Source: Pegoplata infirma (Eukaryota > Arthropoda > Insecta > Diptera > Anthomyiidae). Taken from it: 64,000 nucleotides of DNA. The stretch spans positions 330,415,038 through 330,479,037 of the forward strand of contig OY992536.1 of assembly GCA_963921195.1 (NCBI GenBank), in the 5' to 3' direction. Below are positions 10,993 through 20,485 of this stretch, piece by piece. The position numbers were made by a program, and so were the translations under genes. The notes below the pieces were generated by a model. It had not been told where the DNA came from. It saw only the letters and a list, made by a program, of their open reading frames with translations, and made no database searches. The number at the start of each line of letters is the position of its first letter. Within the stretch, counting starts at the first letter, position 1.

Positions 10993-12440
10993 CCCGAGTA
11001 AAAAAGATCTGATATAATCATATATGCTATTATATAGTTATTTATATTTATATATGGTTATGCATGAACTTTGATATGGACATACAAGTTTATATATAGC
11101 ATTGTATTTTTCCTTGTTTTTTAATATGATATCATACATATTCATATCTATTTATATACTGATCTATATGAAATTTGATATGACATATAAGGTCGGTAAT
11201 TTTTAGATATGGCAGATAAAAAGATATATGATTTTATTTATAATTATATCCCGAAAAAAATTTTCAAAATTTTCTAAGTCCCGGACAATTAAAAAAAAAA
11301 ATTCAAGTCCTAAAAAATTTTATGAAAATTTTCCAAAGTCCCGGCCACAAAATTTTTTGACAATTTTTTTGGAGTAAAAAAATCATTGAAAATGTTTTTA
11401 TAAGAAATTTAATTTTTTTGAAAAGCTTTTGAGTTCCGAAAAAATGTTTTTAAATTTTCTAAGACACAAACATTTTTTGGAAAATTTAAATCCCTTATAA
11501 ATGATTTTAGATAAAAATGACAAATTTTTAATAATTTGTAGAGTCCAACCGAAACCACTTTTCGAGGCCGAACCGAAACCGAACCGAATATTCGGCCGAA
11601 AAAGTAATATTCGGCCGAAACCGAACCGAAACCGAAACTTAAAAAAAAAAATTACCGCCTGGCATGAATAAAACTATTAAAAAGTTGTTAAAGATAAATA
11701 TACAGCATATAATGCTTTTGAACCACAGGAATTGTTGTATTTTTGAAAAAAATATATGTTTTTTAAAAAACTTACAAAAAAATTGTATATTTCGTTTGTA
11801 GGATTAGGAGAAAATAATTTTTGAACTGAAACAGTTTTACATTAATTGCATAAACTTGTAACATTTTCTTCAATTGAACTGAAACAAGTGTAATGAAATA
11901 CGAAATCCAAAAATTCAGCGACTTTTTTAGATATTTTTTAAAATACCAAAAAGTTTCGGTTTCGGCTAATATTCGGCCAAAATTTTTGCCGAATACCGAA
12001 TAGAGGCCGAAACCCCATTATTCGGCCGAAACCGAGACCGAAACCGAATATTCGGTCGGACTCTAATAATTTCCTAAGTCCCGAAAAAATTCCGAAGAAT
12101 GCAATAAAAACTCTTCTAATTGATAATGTATCCAATCTGATAAAATAATTTCTAATTTCACGTTTAAAATTCCAAAAAATTTTACCAGATTTCATCCAAT
12201 TATATAAAAATTTATTTAATTTTAACAGATAAGATATGATTTAATACAATTAGATAGACCCATTTTTGGGATCAAATTTAATCGAATTTGATATTATTTT
12301 ATCAAAAATAATAGAATTTGATATAATCGTATAGTATTCGATCCGCCAATTTTCGGATCAAAATTAATATGGATTTACATAAAAGCATATCTGTTCATAT
12401 ATAAGTAAATATTGCGTCATATAACTTTTTTTTACTCGGG
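10993..12440. mobile_element. Nested CCCGAGTAAAAA element
   Basis: Left end CCCGAGTAAAAAAG (10993), right end TTTTTTTTACTCGGG (to 12440), with TA on each side. The interior mixes TATATGATT-like sequence with AAGTCCCGGACAA-type repeats and is itself interrupted by the hAT-like MITE 11539-12065. Confidence 0.6.
11539..12065. mobile_element. hAT-like MITE (527 bp) rich in CCGAAACCGAA
   Basis: Ends TAGAGTCCAACCGAA (11539) and TTCGGTCGGACTCTA (to 12065). Flanks are ATAATTTG on the left and ATAATTTC on the right, an 8-bp target duplication with one mismatch, as hAT elements make. The sub-terminal zones are packed with CCGAAAC and CGAATATTCGGCC repeats in both orientations. It has no coding frame. 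Confidence 0.7.
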
Positions 12441-12535
12441 TAGACTCAATTTACGGATCAAAATATATCTGAAGCAGATATGAATATATATAGAGTAGAT
12501 CTGCTTATATCCATTTAGATATGTTCCTATTTTAC

Positions 12536-13623
12536 GAGAATTCCTAGTAATTTTACAAGCTTTTTACCAATAAAATTGTTAATTTAAAGTTTTTTGGCGC
12601 AAATAAAATTACAAGGAATTCTCGTGAATTTACTAGATTCTTTTTTTGTAAAATTATCTTGAATTTGTAATATTACAAAAAAAAAATTTAAATTACAAAA
12701 AAAATGTAAATTTTGATTTTTAAAAAACAAGGAAAACTGTTAAATATTGGAACAAATTTAACAACAAATTTTAACATAAAATTGCGCTATTTTTTTTACA
12801 CATTTTTTAGCGGAATTTTTTATGCAATTTCGCCTAGCAAAGCTGTTAAAAAACGCACGTTTTTGACTCTTTACCAGCGATGGAACAAATTGGAAAACTG
12901 ATTCGGAATCAGCACACCAAACTCCATTTAAATTATTTTTAAAAGGTCAGGCAAATTGAAAAGGTTCAACTTTTGTCAACCTGTGTAGTTGACGATCTGT
13001 ATCGACTAAAAATATGTTGGGCAGTAACCCTGGTACCCTGTACCAAAGATTGAAAGGTGCGTTTCTGATGATTTCAAAAAAAATTTTATTCCAATTTGAA
13101 AAGTAATTCTGTTTCTAGAGGACATTAAAAATGAGCCTAAAAACAAGTACTAGGCCCTTTTTTGGTGGACAAAAGAGAAAGTTAAATATTTTTAACATTT
13201 TTCCTTCGTTTCAAACTTTGACCACCACTTTCACCACCATTCTAAACTCATTAAATTTTTTAAAACATTTTCTTTTTTTATTTTATAAAAATAATCGCCA
13301 CTTTTTTGCTTTGTTTAATTTCGTTTCGCTTATCAGCAGGAGCTTTTATTACTTTTGTGTTAATTTGTTGTTTTTGTTTCCCTTTTTTTTATTTTATAAC
13401 ATTTTTTTGTTGCCTGTTTAATTTATCTCCCTTTGGGTTGAACATATTAAATGGGCTTTGTTAAATTCTTGGCCTTTTTTTCCAACCGCATGCCTTTATT
13501 TTGTTCGTTTGTCGTTCGACAAATAAACCCTTTTTTCACTGATTTAACAATAATTATTATTGGATTGTTTCATGAAAATGTTTTAACAAAACAAACAAAA
13601 ACTAATTTCATGAACACTAAAAG
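12536..13623 (+). other. Right part of the 7.3-kb intron
   Basis: 12536-12720 is a diverged copy of 3470-3720 (the CACTC element interior: TTTACGAGAATTCCTAGTAA ... TTTACTAGATTCTTTTTTTG). The rest up to the exon is T-rich intron with no recognisable repeat or gene. Confidence 0.45.
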
Positions 13624-13814
13624 GAAAATGGAGAAATTAGCTGCAAGACGAGCATCTGAAGCTAAGAAAAAAGCTACAAGAAAATCAGCTAAAGAAGAGG
13701 AACATGGCACTACTACAGTGCATGATGGTGATGATGAGGAAGAGGATGAGGATGAAGCCACAGTAGATGCAGCAACAGATAGACTTTCTGTGGTCACATC
13801 AGATCAAGATTTGG
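13624..13814 (+). CDS. Dynein heavy chain exon (residues 139-202), charged linker
   Basis: The donor GGTGAGTG after TTGG is strong (phase 1). The acceptor after CACTAAAAG lacks a pyrimidine tract, but its phase is right: one base completes the AA|G codon of the previous exon. The product is a lysine-rich segment (MEKLAARRASEAKKKATRKS) followed by an acidic run (DGDDEEEDEDEATVD). It is not part of the conserved stem; it is probably a flexible linker within the tail. The frame is open further upstream, so the exact start is the least certain border of the gene. Confidence 0.65.
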
Positions 13815-14070
13815 GTGAGTGTGAAATAATTCAATAAACAAACGGAAATTTAATTATTTTTAATACAGACAAACTGATTGTGTTGTTTTTTTTGTGGTTT
13901 TTACTGTACACTACCAATTTAAAGAGGTAAAATCAGACACAGTACTCAACTAACAATTTAGATTCTGTTAATAAAACGGAAACAAGAGAAACTGACTTTA
14001 GCAATAATTGTTTTTAAATGTTTTTTTTTTTTATTTATCTGCTTTTTTTCGCTTCTTCACATTTAATCAG
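13815..14070 (+). other. Short intron
   Basis: A 256-bp intron with donor GTGAGT and acceptor CACATTTAATCAG; nothing else was seen in it. Confidence 0.75.
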
Positions 14071-14459
14071 ATAAACAACCGGATGCTAAACTTTCTATAG
14101 CTGAGAGATGGGAAAAGCTTTTAAATGAAACTCATCAAAAGGTTGAACATCATCGACAGGAAACTGAAAATGTCATGGAGAAATTGCCACCACAGCAAGA
14201 GGCATTATTTAATCAATTAAAAGATTTTGAACAGGAAGTAGATTGGACTATGAGTCATATAGTTTGGGCATTTAATTTACCAACATCGTACACGGCCCCT
14301 GGACAGGAGGACATTGAATTTGACGAGTCAAAAGTACGAATTCAAATCGACCCTAAGAAAATTGACTTGATGCCAACATATACACAAGAACAATTGGAAG
14401 ATGTGGTTGATGGTTGGATCAAATATATTGAGAAACGCATAAAAGCTCTTAATGAAAAG
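14071..14459 (+). CDS. Dynein heavy chain exon (residues 203-332)
   Basis: Acceptor ATTTAATCAG. The exon completes G|AT (Asp), then reads DKQPDAKLSIAERWEKLLNE, through NVMEKLPPQQEALFNQLKDF and VDWTMSHIVWAFNLP, to YTQEQLEDVVDGWIKYIEKR and IKALNEK, with donor GTATCA (phase 0). The last block (LEDVVDGWIKYIEKRIKAL) corresponds to the helix with W.KQ.E.VL before the conserved stem in DNAH5. The first 60 residues look like coiled coil. No functional residues are expected in this tail segment. Confidence 0.85.
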
Positions 14460-15149
14460 GTATCAAAACTGCACTTAAAAAAGCATTCTACGAGATTTTG
14501 TTAATTTTTGATAATTTGATAAAGCTTTTTAAATTATTAAAAACCATATATTGTTGTTTTTTTTATCAATACTTTGGAAGATATGGGCGTTTAAAAAAAG
14601 CGCTTTTTGAGCAATATTGATTTTTAGATAGTTTTTCACCATTTTTTTTTACTCGGAAACCGTAAGTCTTACGAAAAAAACTTATAAAAACAATATTGTA
14701 GATAAAATTAAAAAGATTAAAAATTTAGAAAAAAAGTGTTTTTAAAAAAAAAAAATTTAACAAAAAAACTTTAAAGACAATATTGGAATGTCCTTTTTCT
14801 GGCATGGTGTCCTGGATTTCAAAAAAAAAAAAATTGTATTAACCTTTTCAGACATTATTTAGAACTAGTTGAGAAAAACCTTTGAAAATCTGATTGTTAG
14901 TTAATTCGAGGGTGCTGATTAAGAATCTGAAGTCAGATAACATGTAAGTTCTTTCATCTGGCCGCAAAGTGTCTTTCAATATATTGGACAAAATTCCCGG
15001 TGGGCACGTTTCGCACATTTAAATTTTAAGAAACTTTGTGTAATTAAATTACACACTATATAAAATTAAATGAGACAAAAATAATAAACAAAATAATTTT
15101 TTGTGATAGTTAAAAAATCAATTGCTTCTGCGTTGTATAAAAAAATAAA
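14460..15149 (+). other. Intron segment with a lone CCCGAG-type end
   Basis: AT-rich. TTTTTTTTTTACTCGGAAAC at 14645 looks like a single right end of the CCCGAGTAAAAA family. No coding frame was seen. Confidence 0.4.
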
Positions 15150-15157
15150 CATTACAT

Positions 15158-15597
15158 TAGAGATGGGCGCTGGTCACGTGATTTGCGTGATTCACGTGAA
15201 TCACGCGTGAGTGTGAGTGATTTTCATTTCAATCACGTGTGAGTTGAAAAAAAATCTGAGTGAGTGATTAGTGAGTGAGTCATTTATTTTTTGCGTGAGT
15301 TTGCGTGATTAGATTTTTTGATTTGCCCAATTTTTTTTTAATTTTTTGTAAAAATTTTTTTTTTTCTTTTTGGTAGGAAAATTTTATTGCGTGAGTAGAT
15401 ATTGCGTGACTCACGCGTGAGCGTGATTGAATCTGGCGTGAGTCACGCGTGAGCGTGAGTAAGTTTTTTATTACTCACGTGAATGTGAGTGAGCGTGAGT
15501 AAAAAAAAATTGCGTGAGTGATTAGTGAGTGATTCGATTATTTTTTGCGTGAGCGTGATTGAGTGTGAGTCAAAATCTACTCACGCGCCCATCTCTA
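15158..15597. mobile_element. hAT-like MITE (440 bp) built of CACGTG and GTGAGTGATT motifs
   Basis: Ends TAGAGATGGGCGC (15158) and GCGCCCATCTCTA (to 15597). Both sides carry the 8-bp direct repeat CATTACAT (15150-15157 and 15598-15605), the hAT signature. The interior repeats CACGTGA, TTGCGTGAG, TCACGCGTGAG and GTGAGTGATT, so it holds many E-box (CACGTG) and AP-1-like (TGACTCA, TGAGTCA) words. It has no coding frame. Confidence 0.85.
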
Positions 15598-16067
15598 CAT
15601 TACATCTTTTTGAAATAATACAAAAATTTGCAAACCACTTATTTTAACAAAAACTAACGAAAAATTACCACGTAAATCACATGTTTATAATGTTAAGTAA
15701 ATTGTCTTTCGAAAACGGTACTATATGTTAAAATCGGTTCATTTGTGCCAAATCTACAAGACTTCAAACAGAGAAAACCAAATGTCAAATATATTGGACA
15801 AAATGTCTGAAATGGTTAAAGTTAAGAACTTTCTTTTAACGCAGCTTAGCTTTCAAAAAGGTGTTTTTTCGTATTTAGTAATTACCCAGCCAGAAATTGC
15901 CAGCGGTACAAAAAATATAGTACTGGCAAAGTACCTTTTTTTTTAAAATAGAGTACTTTGCCAGTGTTGGAAATAACAACCCTTAAAGTGTTGTACCAGT
16001 ACTTTATTACAAAAAATCTTACCGCTTAATATCATAATTTTTTACATTTTTTGGTGTGAACAAAAAC

Positions 16068-16276
16068 TATTTGTTTTGTGGCGCCCCAGTAGGCTAGTTG
16101 GTAGCGTGGTAGCCTATGAGTCTGGGGGTTGTGGGTTCGATTCCCACCAGAGGCCTTGGTCTGTTTCGCTACAACGAGACGAAGGTCATTGTTACCAGTT
16201 CTCGGTTAGGTAAAATTAGTATATGATTTGTAATTATATGTTAATTCTTAATAAAATAAATAAATATTTGTTTTGT
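16068..16276 (+). mobile_element. tRNA-derived SINE with 12-bp target-site duplication
   Basis: The 185-bp body is 16080-16264. The head is tRNA-like: A box TAGGCTAGTTGG (16090) and perfect B box GGTTCGATTCC (16134), with a 5-bp T stem GTGGG/CCCAC. A tRNA-unrelated part and an AATAAAATAAATAAA tail follow. The direct repeat TATTTGTTTTGT flanks it at 16068-16079 and 16265-16276. It lies in the sense direction of the dynein gene, inside the intron 14460-18415. Confidence 0.9.
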
Positions 16277-16286
16277 AAATATTATA

Positions 16287-16425
16287 GTATTCAGAGTCTT
16301 TTTGCCACCCATGGCAATGTAGCAAAAGAGTACTTCTTTCAAAAAATACATGTATTTTGAAAAGAAATTTTGAAAAGTGCTCTTTTACCACCAGTGCCAG
16401 GGCTGGCAAGCAAGACTCTGAATAC
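16287..16425. mobile_element. 139-bp inverted-repeat MITE
   Basis: Ends GTATTCAGAGTC and GACTCTGAATAC form perfect inverted termini. The arms continue as imperfect inverted repeats (TTTTGCCACCCATGGCAA against TGCCAGGGCTGGCAA; AAAAGAGTAC against GTGCTCTTTT). A related half, GTACCTTTTTTTTAAAATAG and AGTACTTTGCCAGTG, lies upstream at 15931-15966. Confidence 0.6.
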
Positions 16426-16492
16426 CTCTATTATATTTATTAACCGGAAGTTCAGCACCAAAAATTTCCGTTAACATCATTATATTACCATT

Positions 16493-16735
16493 ACTTAGGC
16501 TGGATTATTCAATGCTCTGTTATAAAATAACTTTCCGTTAAATTTAACTTTTTCATACAAATTTTGACATAAGGCTCCGTTAAATCGTCAGTTACCATTA
16601 CTTAGGCTGGATTATTCAATGCTCTGTTATAAAATAACTTTCCGTTAAATTTAACTTTTTCATACAAATTTTGACATAAGGCTCCGTTAAATCGTCAGTT
16701 AGCAGCTTACTTTTCATTGAGTAATCCGCCTTAAT
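16493..16735. mobile_element. MITE with TTAGGCTGGATTATTCAATG ends and an internal 107-bp duplication
   Basis: The left end TTAGGCTGGATTATTCAATG and the right end CATTGAGTAATCCGCCTTAA are inverted with few mismatches. The first 107 bases are present twice without a change, starting at about 16485 and 16592 (TTACCATTACTTAGGCTGG in both). Confidence 0.6.
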
Positions 16736-17980
16736 GTTGTAAAAATTCAAAATTTTTGGTTGAAGTTATCGAAATTTTTTTACAAAAACCCATATAAATG
16801 CAGCATCAAGTAACTTGAAAAAACAAGTATTAGCACTTTAATAAACATATATTATTGGTTGGTAAATTTATAAGTGATTTAATATACCCTTGGCTATTTA
16901 AAAAAGCTGAAAACTCTGGTATTGGGGTCCTTGTATTAATTACCTTATCCGCTATGTGGATAAGATTTTGATCAATCGTTGTAATAATCGTGTTTTTTTT
17001 TTTTTTTTTGGAAAATATATTTTTTTTTCATTTGGCAACAAGTAAAACAAAAAAGTCGATTAAGGCAAAAAAGAGAACCCCAGCTGGGATGGCACAGCAA
17101 AGTGCTAAAACATTCAATTTAAAATCTTTTCCATTCAATATGACAGTATGCCTTAAAAAAATAATATAAAATAAATAAAAATATGAAATAAATACCGATT
17201 TTTTTTGTATTTGAAGTATTGGGACAACGTCGTTTTTTGGTTTTTACAGTGCTTTTACGATGCTGTCTGAACGTCTGGGCCAACCGTAGATCAGAGTTAT
17301 CATTTGGGTAACCGGGTCAGTACTGAAATACAAAAAATTCTACGTCCTGGCAATACTTGTACCACCGTTTATGTTACTGGGCCAGTATTGGCCCGTTTGT
17401 ATTTTTCTGCCTGGGTAGTTTTCAAAGTTTGTTGGAGTGCCAAATATTTTATTGTTGTGAAAAACTTAAAAAAAAAATTTAAGAGCTGGCTCTAAACAGT
17501 TTTTTGTGACAGTATTGTTGATAAAATTATGGAGATTTAAAATTTAGAAACAAAAATTATTTTTCAAAAAAATTTCAACAAAATTTTGTTAAAACAATAT
17601 TGGAATGTCCTTTTTCCAATACATTTTCAAAGTTGCTGATAACGCAAAATTTTTCAAATAAGGGTTTAAGCTAGAAAAATGCAGAAAAAAATTTGAATTT
17701 CTAAAAATTATAGATATTTTTGGTATTTCCCATACCGGTTTCAAACACCCCAGTTAATGTTATCATCAGTAGGATTTTAAATGTCGGTTTGTCTTGTTAA
17801 TAGAAATTGTTTTTTTTATATATGCGAATATTTATTTATAGTTTTTACAGAATAAATTTTAACAGTTTCCAACACTACAATTCTATTTCTAGCAATCTCA
17901 ACCTCACTACATACTATTTTTCAACTTTTTTGTCTCTTACATTATTTCGCAAGGGTTACTAACATGATCTGGAATTGCAG
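16736..17980 (+). other. Intron segment with a dispersed repeat at 17758-17935
   Basis: AT-rich intron. The segment 17758-17935 (GTTATCATCAGTAGGATTTT ... TTTCTAGCAATCTCAACCTC) recurs at 41789-41950. A block near 17222-17400 with GGGTAACCGGGTCAGTACTG and TTACTGGGCCAGTATTGGCC looks like part of another inverted repeat. No gene was seen. Confidence 0.5.
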
Positions 17981-18040
17981 ACACAAATGAAGGAATTAGC
18001 ATTTTCTCTTTCGGAGACTTGCCTAATGGCGACATATTTT
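17981..18040 (+). CDS. Possible 60-nt alternative exon of the dynein gene
   Basis: GGTTACTAACATGATCTGG gives a perfect branch-point word TACTAAC; it is followed by AATTGCAG, a 60-base open stretch (TQMKELAFSLSETCLMATYF) and donor GTCAGT. Both borders are phase 0, as are the neighbouring exons, so it could be included or skipped without a frameshift. The conserved stem aligns well without it, the pyrimidine tract is poor and no homologue is known to me. Confidence 0.3.
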
Positions 18041-18415
18041 GTCAGTAATTTTATTTGATTTTTTCTGTAATTTTTGCGAAAATGTTAAAAAAAATCAAAT
18101 ATTTGTCTCTCTAACAAACTGAACAACACAAAAAACACCTCTCTGAAATTTAAATTGTGTTAAAAGTACATTTTAAACTTTATTACAAAATTTTGTTCTT
18201 GGAAATCAATCTAAAAGTCAATACTGCAAAAAAAAAAAACGCTTTTTTAAACGCTCATATCTGCTAAGGTATTGATTAAAAAAATAAAAAAATAATATGG
18301 TTTCTAATCATTTATGAACCTCTATCAAATACCAAAAATTAAAAAATCGGTGATCTGCCAGCTAAATTTTCCATGGATTTGCTCATAATTGATAAACAAC
18401 AATTTTAAATTTCAG

Positions 18416-18527
18416 CCCCTTGATGAATTTACACCCATGGCTGAATATCGTTTATGGAATTTTCGAGAAATTGAATTTAATGCCATATTAGAACAATTTA
18501 AATCTGATTTTGTGGTGGCAGTTTTAG
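18416..18527 (+). CDS. Dynein heavy chain exon (residues 333-369)
   Basis: Acceptor TTTTAAATTTCAG, frame PLDEFTPMAEYRLWNFREIE and FNAILEQFKSDFVVAVL, donor GTAAGT (phase 1). PMAEYRLWNFREIEFNAILEQF matches the GP.AELEHWKKR...FNYLLEQLK block of DHC_N1. The tryptophan and the LEQ triplet are the family landmarks here. Confidence 0.9.
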
Positions 18528-18600
18528 GTAAGTAAAGATGAGGCTTTATACAATTTCCTTACAATAAGTTAAATTCATATATCCCATCTACTTACAACAG

Positions 18601-18728
18601 ATACACTGGCATCCAACAATTCTAAAATTCTTCATCGCTGGTCTGAAGTTGTTAATAAAACCGAGGGGAAATTTCGTATGGCAAAAGAAAATGCTGATTA
18701 TGTTGCTACCATAACCGAATATCTAGAG
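18601..18728 (+). CDS. Dynein heavy chain exon (residues 370-412)
   Basis: Acceptor CTACTTACAACAG; G|AT completes Asp. Frame DTLASNNSKILHRWSEVVNK, then TEGKFRMAKENADYVATITE, YLE; donor GTAATT (phase 0). This is the A.SKLLK.W.....NEAKDNVKYL.TLE helix pair of the DHC_N1 stem. It is separated from the previous exon by a 73-bp intron, a size typical of flies. Confidence 0.9.
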
Positions 18729-18814
18729 GTAATTGAAACTTTTATTAAAGCATTCAAAACATATTCACATATTTCATATGTAAATATTTTGTTCATTTTA
18801 TTTCATCTCTTTAG

Positions 18815-19005
18815 AAAATACGTACTTATGAAAATTTTAAAATGACTACTCTGCTAATACCCAATGTTATGGTGGGCTTACGTCATATATGGACCATGTC
18901 AAGTTACTATTGTCATGACGATAAAATGCAGATTTTACTTTGTCAAATTTCCAATGTCTTTACAGAGAAGGTTAAAAATATTGTATGTTTTGAGAAAATA
19001 TTTCG
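18815..19005 (+). CDS. Dynein heavy chain exon (residues 413-475)
   Basis: Acceptor TTTCATCTCTTTAG, frame KIRTYENFKMTTLLIPNVMV, GLRHIWTMSSYYCHDDKMQI, LLCQISNVFTEKVKNIVCFE, KIF; donor GTAAGT (phase 2). LIPNVMVGLRHIWTMSSYY corresponds to the IP.LINAI.MIYSIS.YYNT landmark of dynein tails, with the usual YYN changed to YYC. Confidence 0.92.
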
Positions 19006-19638
19006 GTAAGTACTTGTGTAAAAGAAAAAAAAAATATTTTGAAAAAAAAATGTAAAAAGAATGAATAGATAACAACATCATGATGTACTCGTTCATGTAT
19101 ACACATGTAAATATGTTGTATGTGTCTATGTGTATGTATCTGATAAGACCCTATTGATTGCCTACCACATGCTTTGTGAAACATACGTAGGTACTTCAGT
19201 TAAGAGTCCTTGAAAAATTTAACTCAAGTTAACATTTTTCTTTTTTTTTTTCTTTTTTTGTGTACTCTTAAGCTTTTAAAATTCAAACCATAGAAAAGTT
19301 TAAAAAAGGTTACATAAAATTTCCCACTTGCATTCTCTCACACACACAATGCCATACAAAACATATTATTGTACATTAGAGCGGCATTTTTTTTGTATGA
19401 AAAAAAAGTTTTTCTTCTGATTTTGAATGTCCGGGCACATTTTTATTCTACTACGCTAAAAATTATGTCGTACAGAGTTCAGGTCAATTGGCTGGTAAAG
19501 TTTTGGATTTTTAAAGATTAAAAAAAAAATTATGTGTTGCAATACATCATATTTATTAATTTTGAAATATTTTAAAATCTATCGTACGGGTTTTGAGACA
19601 TGTGCTTTTCGAAAGCCAGTCTGCCAAATCCAATTTTT
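19006..19638 (+). other. Intron segment, no recognised feature
   Basis: Start of a 5-kb intron. It holds a TG/CA-rich patch (CATGTATACACATG at 19094) and poly-T runs. No shared repeat was found. Confidence 0.45.
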
Positions 19639-20485
19639 ATACCCTACACCACACTGTGGTACAGGGTATAATGAGTTTGTGCTGATGTTTGTAACTACCC
19701 GAAATATTGGTCCTAGACCCTCTTTTAAGTATACCGATCGACTCAGAATCACTTTTTGAGTCGATTTAGCGATGTCCGTCCGTCCGTCCGTCCGTCTGTC
19801 CGTCCGTCCGTCTGTCTGTCCATGTAAACGGTGTAAACACGATACATGTCGCAATTCTTAATGAATTGGCTTGAAATTTAAAACTTAAGCCTATTTTGGC
19901 CCAAGGACGAAGCCTATTGAAATTGGAAAAAATCGGTCCATATTTAGACCTAGCCCCCATAAAAAGGTCCTCTTTAGTTTTGGTTCAAATGACTCTAATA
20001 GCCGCATTTTAATAGGTATCTTTTCTAAATTTGGCAGGTAATCATGTTTTATCCACACAAATCACCATTCCGAATTTTAAAGAAATCGGACCAGTTCTTC
20101 TTGTAGCCCCCATACAAACCACCTTCCCGGTTTTCACATAAATCTCTCAAATTGCATGAAAATAGAAAATATTTAATTAAAATTCTGTTTGTGTATGTTA
20201 AACGCGTACTTTAATAACCTTATCAAACCTAATTATCATCGGACCATTTTTGGACTTATCTAGGTCCCATGTTGAAATTTCGCCCGATATTCAGTTGAAG
20301 TGATTTATTGTCAACAAAAAGAAGCCTATTCCACTCAAATTTGATTAGTGAGTGCTTTTTACACTTATTAAAGATTTGACAAAATATAGATCTAATCAGT
20401 CCATGTTTGAACTTGGGACCCATTTTCCGGGAAACTCTGGTGTAGGGTATTATATGGTCGGTCTTAACCGACTATAATTTTCTTA
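19639..20485. mobile_element. Fly dispersed repeat with GTCC microsatellite and ATACCCTACACCA inverted ends
   Basis: ATACCCTACACCA (19639) and TGGTGTAGGGTAT (20438) are inverted. The block GATGTCCGTCCGTCCGTCCG (19770-19820) and phrases such as AAGTATACCGATCGACTCAG and GTTTGAACTTGGGACCCATT are hallmarks of a repeat very common in fly genomes. It ends near TATAATTTTCTTACTTG. Short peptides read from it (TDG repeats) are a translation of the microsatellite. A reversed fragment lies at 7266-7345. Confidence 0.7.

Larger units (their letters stand above)
10785..12530. mobile_element. Element with about 90-bp inverted arms, split by a nested CCCGAG element
   Basis: The left arm 10835-10925 (CTGAATGGATATAATCAGAT ... 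TTTTGATCCGTAAATTGAGT) is the reverse complement of 12441-12530 (GACTCAATTTACGGATCAAA ...). The left outer end is CCCGTGTAAAAAAA, a variant of the CCCGAGTAAAAA end. The right outer end seems lost at about 12530, where another repeat starts. Between the arms lies the complete element 10993-12440. Confidence 0.6.

Noticed and set aside
13451..13837. A 128-codon frame as an independent small gene
   Set aside because: Only its second half has coding character, and that half fits the dynein gene in phase with a strong donor at 13815; the first half is T-rich intron.
16080..16155. A working tRNA gene
   Set aside because: The head has A and B boxes, but the body continues into a tail with AATAAA repeats and is bounded by a 12-bp duplication, so it is a SINE insertion.
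19579..19960. Open frames with TDG/RTDGRTDG peptides
   Set aside because: They are translations of the GTCC microsatellite in a dispersed repeat.
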